From: Enteropsectra breve
Lineage: Eukaryota > Microsporidia
Direction of reading: 5' to 3'
Assembly: GCA_024243835.1 (NCBI GenBank)
Contig: JALPMN010000506.1
Coordinates: forward strand, 1 to 13,421
Length of the DNA stretch: 13,421 bases
Positions 7,342 through 13,421 of this stretch are shown piece by piece (within the stretch, counting starts at the first letter, position 1; each line of letters starts with the position of its first letter). The position numbers were made by a program, and so were the translations under genes. The notes under the pieces were generated by a model. That model did no database searches and was not told the origin of the DNA. It was given only the letters and a program-made list of their open reading frames with translations.

Positions 7342-7826
7342 AATTTTTAATCTATCGTAACAACAGAAATGATTTGTTTAACTTCTCATATCCCGTAATA
7401 CGATAAGCTTTATAAATTGATTATTATTTTCTTTAGAGCACAGCACTATACGAGACTTTGATACTTTAAGTGCCATGCGATAAATATTCAATACTAAGCA
7501 ATGAATCTCCCAAAATGTATGAGGCCTACATTCCTCAAGATCATAGCGCTTTAAATTTATAACTTACAGAATATCTAATACGCCTGTGCATTTATTAGCA
7601 TCTTAATCAAGCAACTAGATAGCTTCTCCCATTCTTTGCAGGTAAAAATTAAAACGTTTTCGATCTAGTAAACTTTTTATAGCGTTTTCATTGGAGCAAA
7701 ATTTTCATAAAACATCATAGAGTTTTCATTAAAGCAGAATACTATTGGAACCGAGGTTTTGCAACAATAAACATAATTTATCGGCTTCGCGTATTTTTTC
7801 TAAAGCAGCGTGAAAAATTTACCCAA
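7342..7826. other. Non-coding upstream region of NAC alpha
   Basis: These 485 AT-rich bases contain no credible ORF or tRNA. Near its end two imperfect copies of GTTTTCATT-N2-AGCA lie about 41 bases apart (around 7684 and 7724). The functional part visible to me is the AAATTT-CCC block just before the ATG, given separately. Confidence 0.5.
7815..7824 (+). promoter_or_regulatory. AAATTT-A-CCC start-proximal motif of NAC alpha
   Basis: AAATTT (7815-7820) followed by CCC (7822-7824), two bases before the ATG. In Encephalitozoon the AAATTT element is reported upstream of translation-apparatus genes, and the same pair precedes the ubiquitin gene here. Confidence 0.7.
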
Positions 7827-8342
7827 ATGCCAAGAGTCCTTCAGAACAAAGAAAAGAAAGTATTGGACATGTTCGCAAGGGTGAAGCCCGTGTCTCTGGA
7901 TGCAGCAACCGTCTCGTTTACTGCCAACGGTGATATCTACAACAGCGTGGATCCGGTTGTTTACACAATCCCAGGCACCGATTCTATCCTTGTTTTTGGA
8001 GATCTAAGAAAGTCTCTTTCTATGGAGCAGATGAAGGAGTGGCTTGCAAAGCAGATTGAACTGAACAAGTCCAAAGATGCATCTGAGGCCATCAAGGAGA
8101 TAGATGGAGATGAGGATGACGAGCATGGATGTGGAGCGGGATGTGGCCACGACCACTCTCACCCAGAAGCGCATGCAGAGCAAGAGGTGTTAGAAATAAA
8201 AAATGAGGGAGAATTCGCTGAGGAAGACATCAATTTGATTGTTGCCCAGACCAGTGTGTCACGAGAAGAGGCAATCGAAGCACTTCGCAAGAGCGATAAC
8301 GATGTAGTTTGTGCCTTAGTAGAACTGACCAAGAAAAAATAA
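7827..8342 (+). CDS. EGD2: Nascent polypeptide-associated complex subunit alpha
   Basis: NAC binds near the ribosomal exit tunnel, shields nascent chains and limits mistargeting to the ER; the alpha subunit pairs with a beta subunit. The 171-residue protein has the alpha layout: a NAC domain at about 8-68 (core VVYTIPGTDSILVFGDLRKS at 44-63, matching the family DVYKSPxSDTYIVFGE strand pair) and a C-terminal UBA domain at about 131-168 (EEDINLIVAQTSVSREEA), absent from beta subunits. Unusual is the linker: H100, C102, C106, H108, H110, H112 and H116 form a dense Cys/His cluster after an acidic stretch (93-99). I do not know this insert from yeast or human NAC alpha. It resembles a metal-binding segment. 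Codon choice is GC-richer than the flanks, as expected for a highly expressed gene. Confidence 0.92.
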   Translation: MPRVLQNKEKKVLDMFARVKPVSLDAATVSFTANGDIYNSVDPVVYTIPGTDSILVFGDLRKSLSMEQMKEWLAKQIELNKSKDASEAIKEIDGDEDDEHGCGAGCGHDHSHPEAHAEQEVLEIKNEGEFAEEDINLIVAQTSVSREEAIEALRKSDNDVVCALVELTKKK

Positions 8343-8501
8343 GAATAATTAAATATGATATTAAACTAATCGTATATTATTATACTTAAGCATTTATAAA
8401 GGATATGTTGGCAGTGCCAATTTGTGTACAGATTTTAAAAACATTCAAACAAAATATACGAGCGGAATGTTTTTTCATATTTAAAATTCCTTGAGGCGTA
8501 T

Positions 8502-8533
8502 TATTTATACAATTAGATATTTATACAATTAGA
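8502..8533. repeat. Two tandem 16-bp repeats
   Basis: TATTTATACAATTAGA occurs at 8502-8517 and 8518-8533, identical copies. Confidence 0.97.
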
Positions 8534-8615
8534 CCAACAGTATTTATTGCATTGCAAACATCTAAGATAAAAAGGTTATTTAATTTCTAACTGCCGATTA
8601 TTAGAACTATCATAA

Positions 8616-8705
8616 ACATAACATCCTGGTGTAAATTTATTCCTGAAGTATTCCAAATAGACATAACATCCTGGTGTAAATTTGTTCCTGAAATATTCCA
8701 AAATA
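8616..8705. repeat. Two tandem 45-bp repeats
   Basis: Units at 8616-8660 and 8661-8705 both begin ACATAACATCCTGGTGTAAA and differ at about four positions. They lie in the shared 3' region of NAC alpha and BET4. Confidence 0.95.
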
Positions 8706-8772
8706 CCAATGCCTGTTAAAATTACTTGTAGAATAATATTTGGATGTTTTAATAAATATGATAGCTTTGTGC

Positions 8773-9771
8773 TCACTCTGCAGAAAAAATAACGAAACAC
8801 TCCTTCTTCAGAGATTCATAATATTCTCTTCTCATCGGGTCTATTCTGGACAGCCTATCAACAATTTCATTTCTTTCGCTTCTTTCATTTACGTAGCTTA
8901 GTTTTCTAACCAGTGCATGTGTGCATTCTGGCTCTAGTTCCAAGATTTCATCTATCACTGCAGGCAGCCTCTCTTTCACCAGGGCATATTCGTTTCCCTT
9001 GATTCTTATTACTGGGCTGATTGATGATACTCCACTGCAGCTGATGCGGTGCACTAAGCAGGGCCCTATTTTAGCAGCCGTTTCTTCCGTTGCACCTAGC
9101 ATTTTATACGAAACACTTCCGTTAAAAACCTGGCAGAATACAATCTCACAATAACAGCCGTAGTCTCTAACATGGAAGAGACCCCTTCTGCTGTTGGCTA
9201 GCACCTTGTCCAGATATCTCCAGGAGCCCTCGTCATGTGGATCAGTAAAAACAATATCATTTGAATAATCACTGTAATTTTGCAGGGAGCTGAAATTAGA
9301 AAAATCACATGGCATCTCGATTTTAATCATCCTGAGATAATTCCAGCAGTGGAAGTTTCTTGGATCCATTTGGAGCAAAATATTGCAGAGTCTTTTCTCG
9401 CGCGCCAGCATCTTTTCTGAAAGCTCCCTATTATTTACATCTTCTGCATTGTGCTCCAAAAGCAGCGTAATGAAAATAAGCCGATGGTGCCACGGGAAAT
9501 AGCTCTTTGGATTTGCCTCAATCGCGTCCTGCGTCAGTTTTAGCATTTCTGAAATTGCTTTTTCGCTGTATTCTTTCATTATCAAGCGCATCCCATCAGA
9601 ATGCAGATACTTCTCTTTCAGAAGATTCCAGCACCTGTAGTCATCCGGATTTAGTACCACCATTCTTTTCCATTTTTCTTCTGAATCTTTCATACTCTGC
9701 ACTTCTAAGATTTCTTTTACAGCATTTTCATCCTCTGCTTCTGTGTCGTAAAGAACCCCGTGTCTTATCAT
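8773..9771 (-). CDS. BET4: Rab geranylgeranyltransferase (GGTase II) alpha subunit
   Basis: With a beta subunit (BET2) and Rab escort protein this enzyme attaches geranylgeranyl groups to C-terminal cysteines of Rab GTPases, needed for vesicle traffic. The 332-residue protein carries prenyltransferase alpha repeats: LNPDDYRCWNLLKEK at 40-54, ANPKSYFPWHHRL at 86-98, MDPRNFHCWNYLR at 135-147 and FTDPHDEGSWRYLDK at 175-189. RabGGTase-specific features, rather than those of Ram2 (FTase/GGTase I alpha), are the FTDPxDxxxW repeat and the C-terminal DPMRREYYESL block, which matches DPMRxxYxxxL of animal RabGGTA. A segment at about 155-173 appears to be a shortened repeat. The mammalian LRR domain is absent, as in yeast. 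The residues between about 200 and 275 may be a remnant of the mammalian insert; this is inference. CCC lies six bases before the ATG. Confidence 0.93.
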   Translation of the reverse strand: MIRHGVLYDTEAEDENAVKEILEVQSMKDSEEKWKRMVVLNPDDYRCWNLLKEKYLHSDGMRLIMKEYSEKAISEMLKLTQDAIEANPKSYFPWHHRLIFITLLLEHNAEDVNNRELSEKMLAREKRLCNILLQMDPRNFHCWNYLRMIKIEMPCDFSNFSSLQNYSDYSNDIVFTDPHDEGSWRYLDKVLANSRRGLFHVRDYGCYCEIVFCQVFNGSVSYKMLGATEETAAKIGPCLVHRISCSGVSSISPVIRIKGNEYALVKERLPAVIDEILELEPECTHALVRKLSYVNERSERNEIVDRLSRIDPMRREYYESLKKECFVIFSAE

Positions 9772-9777
9772 AGAGCT

Positions 9778-9780
9778 GGG
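9778..9780 (-). promoter_or_regulatory. Start-proximal CCC motif of BET4
   Basis: CCC on the minus strand lies six bases before the ATG at 9771, a spacing identical to the hydrolase and FCP1 genes. Confidence 0.6.
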
Positions 9781-9893
9781 CTATTTAAAAGGACAAGAAA
9801 TAAAATTCACTTAAAATACCTTTCCAACATGGAGCAGTAAATATAGTCTGTTTATAGATAGTCATTCCACTGGCACTAAAATAAATATCATAT

Positions 9894-9909
9894 TATCAAA
9901 CGTTTGATA
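9894..9909. promoter_or_regulatory. Perfect 16-bp palindrome upstream of BET4
   Basis: TATCAAACGTTTGATA is a perfect inverted repeat without spacer, 123 bases before the BET4 ATG. It could be a dimeric protein-binding site. In AT-rich DNA short palindromes are common, but this one has a GC-containing core (CAAACGTTTG). Confidence 0.4.
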
Positions 9910-9945
9910 TTATTACTACTGGTATCATTTTTTAATGATAAAATC

Positions 9946-9979
9946 TTCATGTAATAGTGTTTTCTTCATGTAATAGTAT
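9946..9979. repeat. Short direct repeat (TCTTCATGTAATAGT)
   Basis: TCTTCATGTAATAGT appears twice, about 17 bases apart, in the spacer upstream of BET4 and downstream of the ERB1-like gene. No function is evident. Confidence 0.8.
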
Positions 9980-10054
9980 CATCTAAATACCCAAAATGCC
10001 AGCTTAAATAAAAACCATTAAAAATAGGGAGAAAAAATTTATTACTAAGTTTAT

Positions 10055-11497
10055 TTATGAGTAAAGGGATATCTTATCACCGTCTCCAATATAAAGCCAG
10101 GGCATCTCACCATCCCACTCAATCATTTCGTGGCGCCCTTCTATCACATGTGCAGGCACATAGTCTCTATCCACATATTTGTATATTTCCACTGAGTGGT
10201 CTAGCAGCACAGCGAACATGTTCAGCAGTGGATGCGCCTTGATGCTCTTCCCAACACCAGCCAGTTTTAAGGTTCTTTTTACTGCCATGTCTTCTTCCAG
10301 CACAAACAGCCGTGAAAGATTGTTGATTACCAGGATTTTGTTTCTCCATCCTGCAAAGTCCACTACGCAGTCCAGTATTTTTACATCTGTGCGGCCTTCG
10401 CTTGTATTTCCCACGGCCTTAACCAAGCCGTTGGCTGTAGACACGATGGTCGCCCCATCCTCAATTCGGATGTTGTTGCAGCTGCTCTTCTTTATCTCTA
10501 TCGTTTCTATGCACTCAGATGAACGCATATCATAAACTCTCGCTATGTTTCCAACCAGCACGGCGAGCCTGTCCTCATTAATAAACGCATCTTTGATTCT
10601 GTCGACTGACTCCACCACTGCGGTGCCATTCTCAAAGGTTCTTCCTGAATAAATATACACTTTGTATCTGGTTAGCACCATCATCTCTCCGTTCTTGTTG
10701 ATCTGCGTTTTTAATATCTTTTCATCAGTTGATATTTCAGTGATAAACTTGCCGTATTTCAAATCCCAGATTTCACATTTATTTTTACTGAAGGCACTGG
10801 AGAGTGTTGTGGCACATCTTTTTCCATTAATCTCATTTTTATTATTCTCTTTATAATTTTCATTATTAGAATGATTTGCTGATGAATATGCCCGGGGCTG
10901 AACAGCGCAGCTCCCTGCGATGCACCACTCCATGGCCTTGCGCTCAGGGAACGGTCGCAGTGCCGTTGCATTCGGCAGGCGGGGCAGCAGCTCCGCAATG
11001 CTCTTATTCTTCGTTTCTCTTGGCTTGAAATACTGCAAATAAACACGCCTGATCTCGTCCTCGAGATGCTCCTTCGTAGTGGCGCACTCAGCCAGAGGCC
11101 TGTCATACGCATCTTTGATGGAGTATTTCCATTCTTGAATGTAGTTCTCCAGATCTTCAAGAGTCTCATCTTCCCACAGATCCACGATCTCATTCTTGTT
11201 GATTTTGGGCCTCTCAACTAGTGGATTGCTCCTGTAGTGGTCCTGGAGCTTCCTCACCATCTCCTCGTGTCTGTTTTTGTTCTCGCGCTTTTCTATTGGC
11301 TCTTCTGCAACGCTTCTTGTGAAGCTCAGATCCAGCGGGCGGGACAGTTTGAATTCTGGATCCAGACACTTCCTTGATCTGAAGGCCCGGACATCCCGCA
11401 GAATCTTCTTATTCACCTCATACTCCTTGTTGTTGTATTTTATTATTTTCTTGTTTTTTGCTGGTCTTTTATTTAAAAATTTATTGATTCGGTCCAT
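10055..11497 (-). CDS. ERB1: ERB1/BOP1-like 60S ribosome biogenesis protein
   Basis: ERB1 (BOP1) with YTM1 and NOP7 forms the PeBoW complex needed for processing 27S pre-rRNA and assembling the large subunit in the nucleolus. The 480-residue protein is much shorter than yeast Erb1 (about 807). The best match is at about 158-184: RVYLQYFKPRETKNKS, then LLPRLPNATALRPFP. It follows the family signature of a DLYLxPR segment, then LxPKLPxPxDLxPFP, just before the propeller. The C-terminal part (about 225-480) has weak WD40 blades: CEIWDLKYGKF, ARVYDMRSSECIETIE, and a last blade PWLYIGDGDKISLYS resembling the PWxFSxGADGTxRL end of BOP1. The BOP1NT region before residue 158 is poorly conserved apart from DLWEDE (106-111). 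Another nucleolar WD protein is the main alternative. CCCCC precedes the ATG by three bases. Confidence 0.68.
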   Translation of the reverse strand: MDRINKFLNKRPAKNKKIIKYNNKEYEVNKKILRDVRAFRSRKCLDPEFKLSRPLDLSFTRSVAEEPIEKRENKNRHEEMVRKLQDHYRSNPLVERPKINKNEIVDLWEDETLEDLENYIQEWKYSIKDAYDRPLAECATTKEHLEDEIRRVYLQYFKPRETKNKSIAELLPRLPNATALRPFPERKAMEWCIAGSCAVQPRAYSSANHSNNENYKENNKNEINGKRCATTLSSAFSKNKCEIWDLKYGKFITEISTDEKILKTQINKNGEMMVLTRYKVYIYSGRTFENGTAVVESVDRIKDAFINEDRLAVLVGNIARVYDMRSSECIETIEIKKSSCNNIRIEDGATIVSTANGLVKAVGNTSEGRTDVKILDCVVDFAGWRNKILVINNLSRLFVLEEDMAVKRTLKLAGVGKSIKAHPLLNMFAVLLDHSVEIYKYVDRDYVPAHVIEGRHEMIEWDGEMPWLYIGDGDKISLYS

Positions 11498-11500
11498 TGC

Positions 11501-11505
11501 GGGGG
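11501..11505 (-). promoter_or_regulatory. Start-proximal CCCCC motif of the ERB1-like gene
   Basis: Five C on the minus strand lie three bases before the ATG at 11497. This supports the start. Confidence 0.6.
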
Positions 11506-11623
11506 TGCAAAAAATTAAAATTTACATTATTTAGAGCCAGTGGTATAAAATTCAAAATGCAGTATCTCTTTAATAGCATACTCTAACATTTAATAAAAGG
11601 ATGCAATATAAGTAGCATGCTTA

Positions 11624-11945
11624 ATAGGAGTATCATAAAGAAGCGATAGTTTGAATTAGAAATGCAGTGTAATAAAGAAACTTTTATTTGAATTAAAAAT
11701 GCAGTGTAATAAAGAAGCTGTTTTTTAAGATAAAAATGCAGTATAATAAAGAAGCTATAGTTTGAATTAGAAATGCAGTATCATAAAGAAGCTGCTTTTA
11801 AGATAAAAATGCAGTGTAATAAAGAAGCTGCTTTTAAGATAAAAATGCAGTGTAATAAAGAAGCTGCTTTTAAATTAAAAATGCAGTATAATAAAGAAGC
11901 TGTTTTTTAAGAAAAAATGCAGTGTAAAAAAGAAGCTATTTTTTA
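11624..11945. repeat. Minisatellite of about nine 36-37-bp units
   Basis: The unit contains ATGCAGTGTAATAAAGAAGC plus a T/A-rich tail. Its ATGCAG core starts at 11662, 11699, 11736, 11773, 11809, 11845, 11881 and 11917, giving periods 37, 37, 37, 36, 36, 36, 36. A degenerate unit precedes at about 11624, and a fragment lies near 11553. It occupies most of the gap between the ERB1-like start and the stop of the membrane-protein gene. Copies 4-7 read as one short frame (11773-11910) of 45 codons, but the 37-bp units break any longer frame. Confidence 0.95.
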
Positions 11946-11975
11946 ATTCATCTACTCATTTAATCAATTTTCAAC

Positions 11976-12698
11976 TCATTTAATCAATCCTCCCCAAAAT
12001 TCATTGTATATGTCAACACCGGCCCTTACTTTCTTAGCCAATACCATATAAATCATAACTACAAGAGAAACAGCAACATAGATCTGTACGCAGAGGTAAA
12101 AATAGTCTATGTAGTTAATCGTGGGATTGTAGCTCTGATACGGATAGAAAGTCTCATCTCTGAAGAGATAGCGCTTGAGGAATGGAATCTCTATGTCGTC
12201 GAACAGCACAGAAAATCTGTAGATTTTATTCTCATTTAGAATATTCTTGTTCATAAATGCAGAGACATAGCTTCCTCCATTTTTAATATCTTCTGTAATT
12301 TCCTCTGCAAGCGTGTAATCGTCGAACGAGAATATCTCTTTTGCTTGTTTTCTTATTTTTTCCTCATCTGTTGCTGTGCTGTTATATGTTGCATTGCTGT
12401 TATCTGCTGCTGTGCTGTTATCTGTTGCATTGCTGTTATCTGCTGTTTGTGCGTTATCCCCCCGATAGTGTGCATCGCTGTTCTCCATTTCCTTCGTATA
12501 TATCCTCATTTTAATCTTTCGGTCTGTGTTTTGTATAGGATCAACCAGCCAGTACCGGAGCATCTGCTTTGTCTCTTGTCCATCGGACACAGACCTAGCA
12601 CCCACAGCCATTATCCTTGATTCTTTTTTATTTCCTGCTGCTGATTCTTCTCGAGGCGTAAAGAAATGCAGCATTGAAAGGAATCCGTCTCCTATCAT
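11976..12698 (-). CDS. Hypothetical protein with one membrane span near its C-terminus
   Basis: I do not recognise this protein. From Met at 12698 it has 240 residues; an upstream in-frame ATG at 12731 would add 11. I prefer 12698 because CCCC lies three bases before it and none before the upstream ATG. The layout is a hydrophilic region of about 190 residues, then one strong hydrophobic span (FYLCVQIYVAVSLVVMIYMV), then a short tail starting with Lys (AKKVRAG) and ending EFWGGLIK. The span lies about 22-45 residues from the end. The charged KK flank suggests the tail is cytosolic and the main domain lumenal or extracellular, but no clear N-terminal signal is seen, so a tail-anchored topology with the domain in the cytosol is equally possible. 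A tandem Asn/Ser/Thr repeat (DNSNATDNSTAA) lies in the middle. Confidence 0.75.
   Translation of the reverse strand: MIGDGFLSMLHFFTPREESAAGNKKESRIMAVGARSVSDGQETKQMLRYWLVDPIQNTDRKIKMRIYTKEMENSDAHYRGDNAQTADNSNATDNSTAADNSNATYNSTATDEEKIRKQAKEIFSFDDYTLAEEITEDIKNGGSYVSAFMNKNILNENKIYRFSVLFDDIEIPFLKRYLFRDETFYPYQSYNPTINYIDYFYLCVQIYVAVSLVVMIYMVLAKKVRAGVDIYNEFWGGLIK
12370..12441 (-). repeat. 36-bp in-frame tandem repeat in the membrane-protein gene
   Basis: Two 36-bp units differing at about two positions encode Asn/Ser/Thr/Ala-rich 12-residue blocks (DNSNATDNSTAA type). Each contains NAT and NST, which fit the N-glycosylation sequon, although microsporidia studied so far appear to lack N-glycosylation. 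Confidence 0.9.
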
Positions 12699-12701
12699 TT
12701 T

Positions 12702-12705
12702 GGGG
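12702..12705 (-). promoter_or_regulatory. CCCC motif that decides the membrane-protein start
   Basis: CCCC on the minus strand lies three bases before the ATG at 12698, inside the frame that opens at 12731. By the pattern of the other genes it marks 12698 as the real start. Confidence 0.55.
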
Positions 12706-12758
12706 CTTGTAAAATGAATTTTAGATTTCATCTGGATTTAACGTAAATACAGCAAAAC

Positions 12759-12802
12759 CATATAGTGCTATACGATGGTTCATATGGTGATATACGATAA
12801 TT
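12759..12802. repeat. Imperfect tandem pair of 22 bp
   Basis: CATATAGTGCTATACGATGG (12759) and CATATGGTGATATACGATAA (12781) start adjacent 22-bp units matching at 18 positions. Confidence 0.75.
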
Positions 12803-12905
12803 TTAAAACCGAATTAAAAACAAGAAGTTGCATTTTGTCAAATGGGTGCTAAATACAGCCGTTATAGTGATACTCCCGTAATCTGCTTAAGATGCCTGCC
12901 CTTCC

Positions 12906-13072
12906 TATTATACGATTTTATTATAAGACTCTATTATAAGACTCTATTATGTGAATCTATTATGTGAATCTTTTGTATGAATCTTTGTATGAATCTTTGT
13001 ATGATTCTATTGTATGATTCTATTGTATGAATCTATTATGTGAATCTATAATGTGAATCTATAATGTGATTC
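12906..13072. repeat. 13-bp minisatellite, about 13 units
   Basis: The unit consensus is TATTATGTGAATC, with variants TATTATAAGACTC, TATTGTATGATTC and TATAATGTGAATC. Thirteen consecutive units run from 12906 to 13072; two (12984-12995 and 12996-13007) are 12 bp. A 13-bp period excludes coding use. It lies 230 bases before the ubiquitin start. Confidence 0.95.
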
Positions 13073-13291
13073 TCTTGTATATTTACGTAAGTAGAGAGTT
13101 TCTTTGTAAAATTTTTAATGAAATTTTCATCATGTCTCATATCTATACACCGATATATTTATATCTGATAAAATAACAAGATGTTTCATAGATGCTGCAT
13201 CAAATACACCAGTTTTGTGATCCCTGTGTAACATTTTATTTACTTCTTCTTACAATAACAAACATTTCCATTATAAAATAATTTTTTATAA

Positions 13292-13303
13292 AAATTTTAA
13301 CCC
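13292..13303 (+). promoter_or_regulatory. AAATTT and CCC directly before the ubiquitin ATG
   Basis: AAATTT at 13292-13297, three bases (TAA), then CCC at 13301-13303 abutting the ATG. It is the same pair as at NAC alpha. It hints that this gene is regulated with translation genes, as expected for a ubiquitin-ribosomal protein fusion. Confidence 0.7.
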
Positions 13304-13421
13304 ATGCAGATCTTTGTTAAGACGCTGACTGGGGCAACCATCGCACTCGAGGTGGAGTCCACAGACACAATCAACAACATAAAGGCCAAAATACAGGACA
13401 AAGAGGGAATCCCACCAGATC
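13304..13421 (+). CDS. Ubiquitin or ubiquitin-fusion gene, 5' part
   Basis: The first 39 codons of ubiquitin are present and the window ends inside the gene. [10 protein letters not shown] at 1-10 and [14 protein letters not shown] at 26-39 match ubiquitin almost exactly. Differences from the near-universal sequence are Lys11 to Ala, Thr14 to Ala, Pro19 to Ser, Ser20 to Thr, Glu24 to Asn and Val26 to Ile. Lys6, Lys27, Lys29 and Lys33 remain. Whether the gene is a monomer, polyubiquitin, or a fusion to a ribosomal protein (eL40 or eS31) cannot be seen. The AAATTT element upstream favours a ribosomal fusion. The start is unambiguous. Confidence 0.95.
   Translation, partial: MQIFVKTLTGATIALEVESTDTINNIKAKIQDKEGIPPD

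Larger units (their letters stand above)
8343..8772. other. Intergenic region with two small tandem duplications
   Basis: This lies between the stops of convergent NAC alpha and BET4. It holds a 16-bp duplication (8502-8533) and a 45-bp duplication (8616-8705). A minus-strand frame of 74 codons (8576-8800) runs through the 45-bp repeat and gives a twice-repeated 15-residue peptide. It overlaps the BET4 end out of frame and lacks any start signal, so I do not call it a gene. Confidence 0.6.
12732..13303. other. Divergent intergenic region with repeats
   Basis: This shared upstream region serves the minus-strand membrane-protein gene and the plus-strand ubiquitin gene. It contains a 22-bp imperfect tandem pair (12759-12802) and a 13-bp minisatellite (12906-13072), and ends with the AAATTT-CCC block of the ubiquitin gene. 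No ORF or RNA gene was recognised. Confidence 0.6.

Noticed and set aside
7621..7826. Possible intron or upstream exon for NAC alpha (GGTAAAAATT near 7640)
   Set aside because: The downstream ATG has the AAATTT-CCC block and the protein is complete from it; no branch point and acceptor pair was found.
12345..12620. 91-codon Cys/Ile-rich plus-strand frame
   Set aside because: Antisense shadow of the Asn/Ser/Thr repeat of the membrane-protein gene.
12906..13072. CRISPR-like array
   Set aside because: Units of 13 bp follow each other without spacers, and the genome is eukaryotic; it is a minisatellite.

Overview
The window looks like nuclear DNA from a microsporidian fungus. Three lines of evidence support this. 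The genes are intron-free and short versions of conserved eukaryotic proteins: a 417-residue FCP1, a 480-residue ERB1-like protein and a 332-residue BET4. A WOPR-domain transcription factor, a family known from fungi, is present. Eight of the nine confidently called genes have a C-rich run (CCC or longer) 0-6 bases before the ATG, and the two translation or ubiquitin-type genes also carry AAATTT just before it. That arrangement matches promoter signals described for microsporidia. Species cannot be told. At 9 confident genes in 13.4 kb, with several intergenic gaps of 300-650 bases, long minisatellites and a decayed transposon, this is one of the less compact microsporidian genomes.

Layout. 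Bases 1-519 hold the 3' half of a dead Tc1/mariner DD34E transposase. Bases 520-1186 are gene-free, with a stem-loop candidate and three 20-bp tandem repeats. Bases 1187-2317 (minus) encode an ABHD1/3-YheT type membrane alpha/beta hydrolase, divergent from FCP1 (2500-3753, plus), the RNA polymerase II CTD phosphatase. Bases 3808-4734 (minus) encode an unrecognised charged coiled-coil protein. Bases 5032-6873 (minus) encode the WOPR (Wor1/Ryp1/Gti1/Pac2) regulator. A doubtful small secreted protein lies at 7033-7326. Bases 7827-8342 (plus) encode NAC alpha with a Cys/His-rich insert. Bases 8773-9771 (minus) encode the Rab geranylgeranyltransferase alpha subunit (BET4). Bases 10055-11497 (minus) encode an ERB1/BOP1-like ribosome biogenesis protein. 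Bases 11624-11945 are a 36-37-bp minisatellite. Bases 11976-12698 (minus) encode an unrecognised protein with one membrane span near its C-terminus. Bases 12906-13072 are a 13-bp minisatellite. Bases 13304-13421 (plus) begin a ubiquitin gene cut by the window edge.

The genes do not form a pathway. They are mostly housekeeping functions (transcription cycle, co-translational folding, Rab prenylation, 60S assembly, ubiquitin) around one probable cell-fate regulator. The most notable points are the very well conserved WOPR domain, the start-proximal C-run rule (which revises two start codons), the metal-site-like insert in NAC alpha, and ubiquitin with Ala at position 11 instead of Lys.
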